Source: Pseudarthrobacter sp. AL07 (lineage in GTDB: Bacteria; Actinomycetota; Actinomycetes; Actinomycetales; Micrococcaceae). Taken from it: DNA of 64,000 nucleotides. Within the stretch, counting starts at the first letter, position 1, and the number at the start of each line of letters is the position of its first letter. Below are positions 60,362-64,000 of the stretch, piece by piece. The position numbers and the translations under genes are program-made. Location of the stretch: positions 1-64,000 of the forward strand of contig NZ_JASBRB010000014.1 in NCBI RefSeq assembly GCF_029960665.1, in the 5' to 3' direction. The notes below the pieces were generated by a model that was not told the origin of the DNA, ran no database searches, and saw only the letters and a program-made list of their open reading frames with translations.

Positions 60362-61196
60362 GAGTAGCTCACTTTCGTGTAGGCGCCGTCGACGTGCAGG
60401 GACTGGATCATGGCCTGGGCCACGAGCGAGGCATTGAGGCCGTCCTGCGCGCCGGCCAGGGGCGGCTGTTCTCCCTTGGCCAAGGCTGATATCCAGGCCT
60501 GCAGCTGCAGGCGGTATGCGTCGGCAAAGCGCGGGCGCCAGTCCGCAGGTATCGCCGTCTGCCTGGGTCCTGCAGCCCGCCGTCGGCATGGCGTGAGCTC
60601 CGCCCGGCCTGCCATGACACTTCAGTGATGGGAGAGTCCAGCAACCAAGGAATGATGTCCAGCTCATGGATGGCCGAATTGGTGATGGCCGATTCCGAGG
60701 TGGTGCCGGGGCCCGCAACGGCATTGCGGCTGGTGCAGTGAACCATCAGAGGCTCACCTTGGATCCGGTCCTGCACGGACTGGCGCAGGGCCACGTAGCC
60801 GGGGTCGAAGCGCCGCATAAAGCCCAGTGAGAGCAAGGATGCGCCGGTGGCTGCCACAATATTTGCGTCCGCCGCTACCACCTCAAGGGTTTCAAGGAGT
60901 GTGGGTGCCATTGGCTTTTCGCACAACACCGGGGTCATCGCCTCGAAGCATTCCAGCACCAGCCCGGCGTGCGTGGAGTCGTGCGAGGCAACCACGACGG
61001 CGTCCACCTCGCTTGAATTGATCAGCTCGGAGGGATCGGTAGTGATGCGGGCGGCCGGTGGCGCAGCGGCCACGGCACGGCCGGCGTCGATATCAGCCAC
61101 ATAGGTGACTTCGGCGCCGCCGATAGTGGTGGCGTGATTCCTGATGTGGTCGGCGCCCATGATTCCGGCGCCGATGACGCCTACCCGGATCGGCAT
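60358..61196 (-). pseudogene. Gfo/Idh/MocA oxidoreductase, internal deletion plus frameshift
   Basis: The first 197 residues from the ATG at 61196 are normal: VGVIGAGIMGADHIRNH, PVLCEKPMAPTLLE, SAIHELDIIPWLL. After about VSWQAG the frame diverges (junction near 60560-60600). The true C-terminal end resumes in another frame, QTAIPADWRPRFADAYRLQLQ to YTKVSYS, stop at 60358. About 65 residues of the beta sheet are missing. As built the gene would yield a hybrid reading through to 60408. It lies in the inositol cluster between the importer ATPase gene and another degraded paralogue. Confidence 0.75.
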
Positions 61197-61258
61197 GTTG
61201 GTCCTGTCCTGTCCATCGTGGTTCTGCACGTCGATTAGTAGCTGCCCGTGGCAAGGCA

Positions 61259-61289
61259 GGGGCCCGCCGGCAGTCCGCCGGAGGGCCCC
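61259..61289. terminator. GC-rich hairpin after the importer ATPase gene
   Basis: GGGGCCC at 61259-61265 pairs with GGGCCCC at 61283-61289, with an inner CCGG/CCGG pair. It lies 16 bases past the ATPase stop at 61305, and 63 bases before the broken oxidoreductase start. It would reduce transcription into the degraded genes and iolG. Confidence 0.6.
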
Positions 61290-61304
61290 TTCGGGCCGGC
61301 GCTG

Positions 61305-62240
61305 TTAGGCGTGTCTTGGGGCGCCTGCCTGGACGGCATCCGCGACGTCGGCCACCCCCGCCACCTCCGCCTGGACTTCTTTGACCACGTCGCTGTGGCC
61401 GCCGAGTTGTTCGAGTTCGTGGGCGAGTTCGGCGAGTTCGGCGCCGCCGGCCATCTGGGCGGTGAGTTCGTCGAGGGTGATGTCCTTTTTGTCGTAGTAG
61501 CCGATCGATTTGCCGCGTTTGAGCAGCAGGAACCGGTCCCCGACGGGGAAGGCGTGGTGCGGGTTGTGGGTGATGAAGATGACGCCGAGGCCGCGGTCGC
61601 GGGCTTGAAGGATGTAGCGCAGGACCACGCCGGATTGCTTCACGCCCAGGGCTGCTGTCGGCTCATCCAGAATCAGGACCTTGGCACCGAAGTACACGGC
61701 GCGGGCGATCGCGACGCATTGGCGTTCACCGCCGGAGAGCTGGCCGATGGGCTGCTCCACATCGCGCAGGTCGATGCCCATCTCCGCGAGTTCCTTGAGC
61801 GTGATGGCTTTCATCTTCTCCACGTCCAGGCTCTTGAACGGGCCAAAGCCGGACGTCAGTTCCGAGCCGAGGAAGAAGTTCCGCCAAATAGGCATCAGCG
61901 GGACAACGGCAAGGTCCTGGTAGACCGTGGCGATGCCGGCGTCGAGGGCGTCACGAGGGGACGTGAATTTCCGTTCCTCGCCCATGATGTTCAGGACCCC
62001 GGCGTCGTGCTGGTGCAGGCCGGCGATGATCTTGATCAGCGTGGACTTACCCGCGCCGTTGTCGCCCAGCACGCAGGTGACGCGGCCGTTGTCCACGGCC
62101 ATGGTGACATCGCTCAGGGCGATGATGTTGCCGTAGTGCTTGCCTACTCCCTCGAGGGAGAGCAGGTGCACGGGCGTGTGGGTCAGGGGATCTTTTTCGT
62201 TCTGGAGCAGCGTTTGCTGATCGATTTCCTTGGCATTCAT
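61305..62240 (-). CDS. Sugar/inositol ABC importer ATPase (CUT2, single domain)
   Basis: 311 residues from the ATG at 62240. Walker [17 protein letters not shown]-loop [10 protein letters not shown], signature [16 protein letters not shown], Walker [15 protein letters not shown]-loop ITHN. Only one ATP-binding domain is present, as in FrcA/IatA-type transporters, unlike the duplicated RbsA. The C-terminal tail is rich in Glu/Ala ([15 protein letters not shown]). Cytoplasmic partner of the permease gene 14 bases upstream. The inositol cluster suggests inositol as cargo. Confidence 0.93.
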   Translation of the reverse strand: MNAKEIDQQTLLQNEKDPLTHTPVHLLSLEGVGKHYGNIIALSDVTMAVDNGRVTCVLGDNGAGKSTLIKIIAGLHQHDAGVLNIMGEERKFTSPRDALDAGIATVYQDLAVVPLMPIWRNFFLGSELTSGFGPFKSLDVEKMKAITLKELAEMGIDLRDVEQPIGQLSGGERQCVAIARAVYFGAKVLILDEPTAALGVKQSGVVLRYILQARDRGLGVIFITHNPHHAFPVGDRFLLLKRGKSIGYYDKKDITLDELTAQMAGGAELAELAHELEQLGGHSDVVKEVQAEVAGVADVADAVQAGAPRHA

Positions 62241-62254
62241 GTTCCCGGGCCCCT

Positions 62255-63319
62255 TTACTTGAGTTCCGCGCGGCGTTTGACGATGAGGTTGACGATGGTG
62301 GCCAGCAGCAGCATCAGGCCCAGGAAGAACTTGAACCAGTCCGGATTCCACTGCGCGTAAACGATGCCCTTATTGGCCATGCCGAAGATGAACGCCCCGA
62401 TCGCGCCGCCCACCGCGGAGCCGTAGCCGCCGGTCAGGAGACAGCCACCGATGACCGCGGCGATAATGTAGAGGAACTCGTTGCCGATGCCTTCCCCTGA
62501 CTGGACCGTGTCGAACGCGAAGAGGTTATGCATGCCCAGGATCCAGCCGCAGAAACCCACAGCCATGAACAGGCCGATCTTGGTCGCCTTCACCGGCACG
62601 CCGACGGCGCGGGCCGCGTTCGCGTCCCCGCCGACGGCGAAGATCCAGTTCCCTACCTTGGTCCGCAGCAGCACCCAGGAAGCCACTGCCACGAGCGCAA
62701 ACCAGATGAACACCGTGATTTTCACGTCGACGCCGCCGATGGTCACCGAAGACGCGAACACGGCGCGGGCGGAGCCGAAGCCGTCCATGGCAGAGATCGA
62801 CGGCGATGACACGGAGCCGCCGATCAGCCGGGTCAGGCCCAGGTTCAGGCCGGTCAGCATCAGGAACGAAGCCAGGGTCACGATAAAGCTGGGCAGCTTG
62901 GTCTTCATCAGGATCCAGCCGTTGATGAAGCCGATCGCCAAAGACACCATCAACGCCAGAATGACGCCGATCCAGACATTCGTGGCGAAGTACCAGCTGA
63001 ACATCGATGCCGTCAGCGCCGAGGAGATCACGGCCACACCGGTGGAGAGATCGAATTCCCCGCCGATCATCAACAGCGACACCCCCACGGCCATGATCCC
63101 GATCGTGGAACTGCCGTAGAGCACGGTCGCGAACGCGTTGGGCTGAATGAAAGTCTGGGAGACCGAGGCGAAAAACACGAACAGCACGATCGCCCCGACC
63201 AGGGCGCCGACTTCCGGGCGGCCCAGGAGCTTCTGTAGCGGATTGCGCTTGGCGACGCGCTCATCAGTGACCGGTGCCGGTGTCTTCGATGGCGGTGTCT
63301 TGGAAATGGTCTGGGTCAT
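62255..63319 (-). CDS. Sugar/inositol ABC importer permease (CUT2)
   Basis: 354 residues from the ATG at 63319 (GGAG upstream). Eight to ten TM helices with the RbsC-like motifs [22 protein letters not shown] and [24 protein letters not shown], and the ATPase-contact loop [18 protein letters not shown]. It is the membrane channel for the binding protein whose gene precedes it. The first 40 residues are cytoplasmic and Pro/Thr/Lys-rich. Followed by the ATPase gene with 14 bases between. Confidence 0.93.
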   Translation of the reverse strand: MTQTISKTPPSKTPAPVTDERVAKRNPLQKLLGRPEVGALVGAIVLFVFFASVSQTFIQPNAFATVLYGSSTIGIMAVGVSLLMIGGEFDLSTGVAVISSALTASMFSWYFATNVWIGVILALMVSLAIGFINGWILMKTKLPSFIVTLASFLMLTGLNLGLTRLIGGSVSSPSISAMDGFGSARAVFASSVTIGGVDVKITVFIWFALVAVASWVLLRTKVGNWIFAVGGDANAARAVGVPVKATKIGLFMAVGFCGWILGMHNLFAFDTVQSGEGIGNEFLYIIAAVIGGCLLTGGYGSAVGGAIGAFIFGMANKGIVYAQWNPDWFKFFLGLMLLLATIVNLIVKRRAELK

Positions 63320-63338
63320 GGTGCTTCTCCTACTCCGG

Positions 63339-63375
63339 GCCGGGTTCCGGGCCCCGCAAGGGCCCGGAACCCGGC
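63339..63375 (-). terminator. Intra-operon hairpin between binding protein and permease genes
   Basis: GCCGGGTTCCGGGCCC (63339-63354) is exactly inverted at 63360-63375, loop 5 bases. Placed between a solute-binding protein gene and its permease, it is the classic position for an mRNA-stabilising or attenuating hairpin that gives more binding protein than permease. Confidence 0.8.
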
Positions 63376-63386
63376 TCAAAGGATCC

Positions 63387-64000
63387 TTAGCGGATGCCTT
63401 CTTTGGCGAATTTGAGTGCGTCAGCCGCTGCGGCCTTGTCGACGATGGACGGGCCGGTCAGTACCGGCTGGCCGCCGCCGATCTCGAACCCGCCACGCTT
63501 GTTCTGCCAGATCGCATCGATCGCCCCGTAACCCTGCAGCCACGGCTGCTGATCCACGGTAAAGAGGATCTCGCCGTCGGCGATCTTCTGGGCAAGCTCG
63601 GCGTTCATGTCGAAGGAGGCCACCTTGGCCTTACTGCCGGCCGCGTTGACGGCCTTCAGGATGGTGAGTGTGAAGGGGGCGCCCAGGCCGACGATCGAGT
63701 CAGCGTCCGCGGTGGCCTGCAGCTTGGCGGTCACGGTGGAGGACACCTGGGTCATGTCGGTGCCGGCGACATAGAGGATTTCCGTTGCGGGCAGCTTTTC
63801 CTTAACGCCGGCGCACCGGGCTTCAAGGCCAACGTGGCCCTGTTCCTGAATGACGCAGATGGGGTGGGACAAACCCTCGCTCCGGAGCTTGTCGCCAACA
63901 GCTGTACCGGCCAGCTTTTCATTCGAGCCGAAGTGCGTGAAGGCACCGAGCTGGGCGGAGACTGATTCGCCGGCATTCAGGCTCACCACCGGGATTCCGG
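63387..64000 (-). CDS. Periplasmic-type sugar/inositol-binding protein, partial (C-terminal part)
   Basis: The frame runs off the window start of the gene, leaving 204 codons. Sequence GIPVVSLNAGESVSAQLGAFTHFGSNEKLAGTAVGDKL, EARCAGVKEKLP and TDMTQVSSTVTAKLQATADADSIVGLG are those of the Peripla_BP_4 (ribose/inositol-binding) fold. NLFTVDQQPWLQGYGA-like ILFTVDQQPWLQGYGAIDAI is the hinge and ligand region. It delivers ligand to the permease and ATPase downstream. The N-terminal lipobox lies outside the window. Confidence 0.9.
   Translation of the reverse strand, partial: GIPVVSLNAGESVSAQLGAFTHFGSNEKLAGTAVGDKLRSEGLSHPICVIQEQGHVGLEARCAGVKEKLPATEILYVAGTDMTQVSSTVTAKLQATADADSIVGLGAPFTLTILKAVNAAGSKAKVASFDMNAELAQKIADGEILFTVDQQPWLQGYGAIDAIWQNKRGGFEIGGGQPVLTGPSIVDKAAAADALKFAKEGIR

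Overview
The window is high-GC actinobacterial chromosome. Frequent GTG/TTG starts, a secreted Rpf-LysM protein, DUF6318, DUF6457, an MSMEG_6728-family protein and an acylphosphatase/YceI pair all fit the Arthrobacter/Pseudarthrobacter group of Micrococcaceae. That placement is inferred from gene content only; no rRNA or tRNA gene was seen. No insertion sequence, integrase, phage module or CRISPR array is visible. Coding density is high, with about 60 genes and several clearly broken ones. LAYOUT. 0-3 kb: small membrane protein, frameshifted GerW/YtfJ-like gene, SRPBCC protein, Tat-exported phosphoesterase. 3-9 kb: zinc formaldehyde dehydrogenase, GNAT stub, DUF6457 protein, FdhF/YdeP molybdoenzyme, TerC/Alx protein. 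9-14 kb: a 1266-residue nuclease-exonuclease-helicase fusion translationally coupled to an MFS transporter. 14-20 kb: acylphosphatase, YceI, a winged-helix/AK-rich/carbohydrate-binding fusion, adenine/adenosine deaminase, short UvrA paralogue. 20-26 kb: Rpf-like secreted muralytic protein and small conserved genes, including a NERD protein. 26-32 kb: Tex, a small beta-rich protein, an Old Yellow Enzyme, and a pair of exported proteins (DUF6318 lipoprotein and PKD-like protein) of lower GC. 32-40 kb: flavin split-barrel protein, orphan Vsr endonuclease, Hpt-like protein without its histidine, OmpR-type regulator and histidine kinase, then an McrB/McrC-type restriction pair. 40-47 kb: thioesterase, heterodimeric ABC exporter, DHA2 exporter with MarR regulator. 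47-52 kb: ThDP enzyme, agmatinase, XRE-cupin regulator, and a decayed sodium:solute symporter. 52-55 kb: ferritin-like/VIT metal transporter, LOG protein, SRPBCC protein. 55-64 kb: a myo-inositol-type cluster (GntR regulator, IolB, IolG, Hyi-like isomerase, Gfo/Idh oxidoreductases, CUT2 ABC importer) in which two adjacent Gfo/Idh genes have lost internal segments. HOW THE PARTS WORK TOGETHER. The most cohesive units are the inositol uptake and catabolism cluster, the agmatine/putrescine locus with its own XRE-cupin regulator, the DHA2/MarR pair, the ABC exporter pair, and the two DNA-processing modules. Those modules are the nuclease-helicase fusion and McrBC with a nearby Vsr. Long near-perfect inverted repeats, several sharing a core sequence, sit between genes and act at least as terminators. 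I did not find a clearly new multi-gene system. The best candidates for deeper study are the 9.0-12.9 kb fusion nuclease-helicase, the McrB-like protein with a PUA/EVE-like region paired with an McrC that has Asn in the catalytic motif, the recurrent palindrome family, and the cluster of decaying genes.
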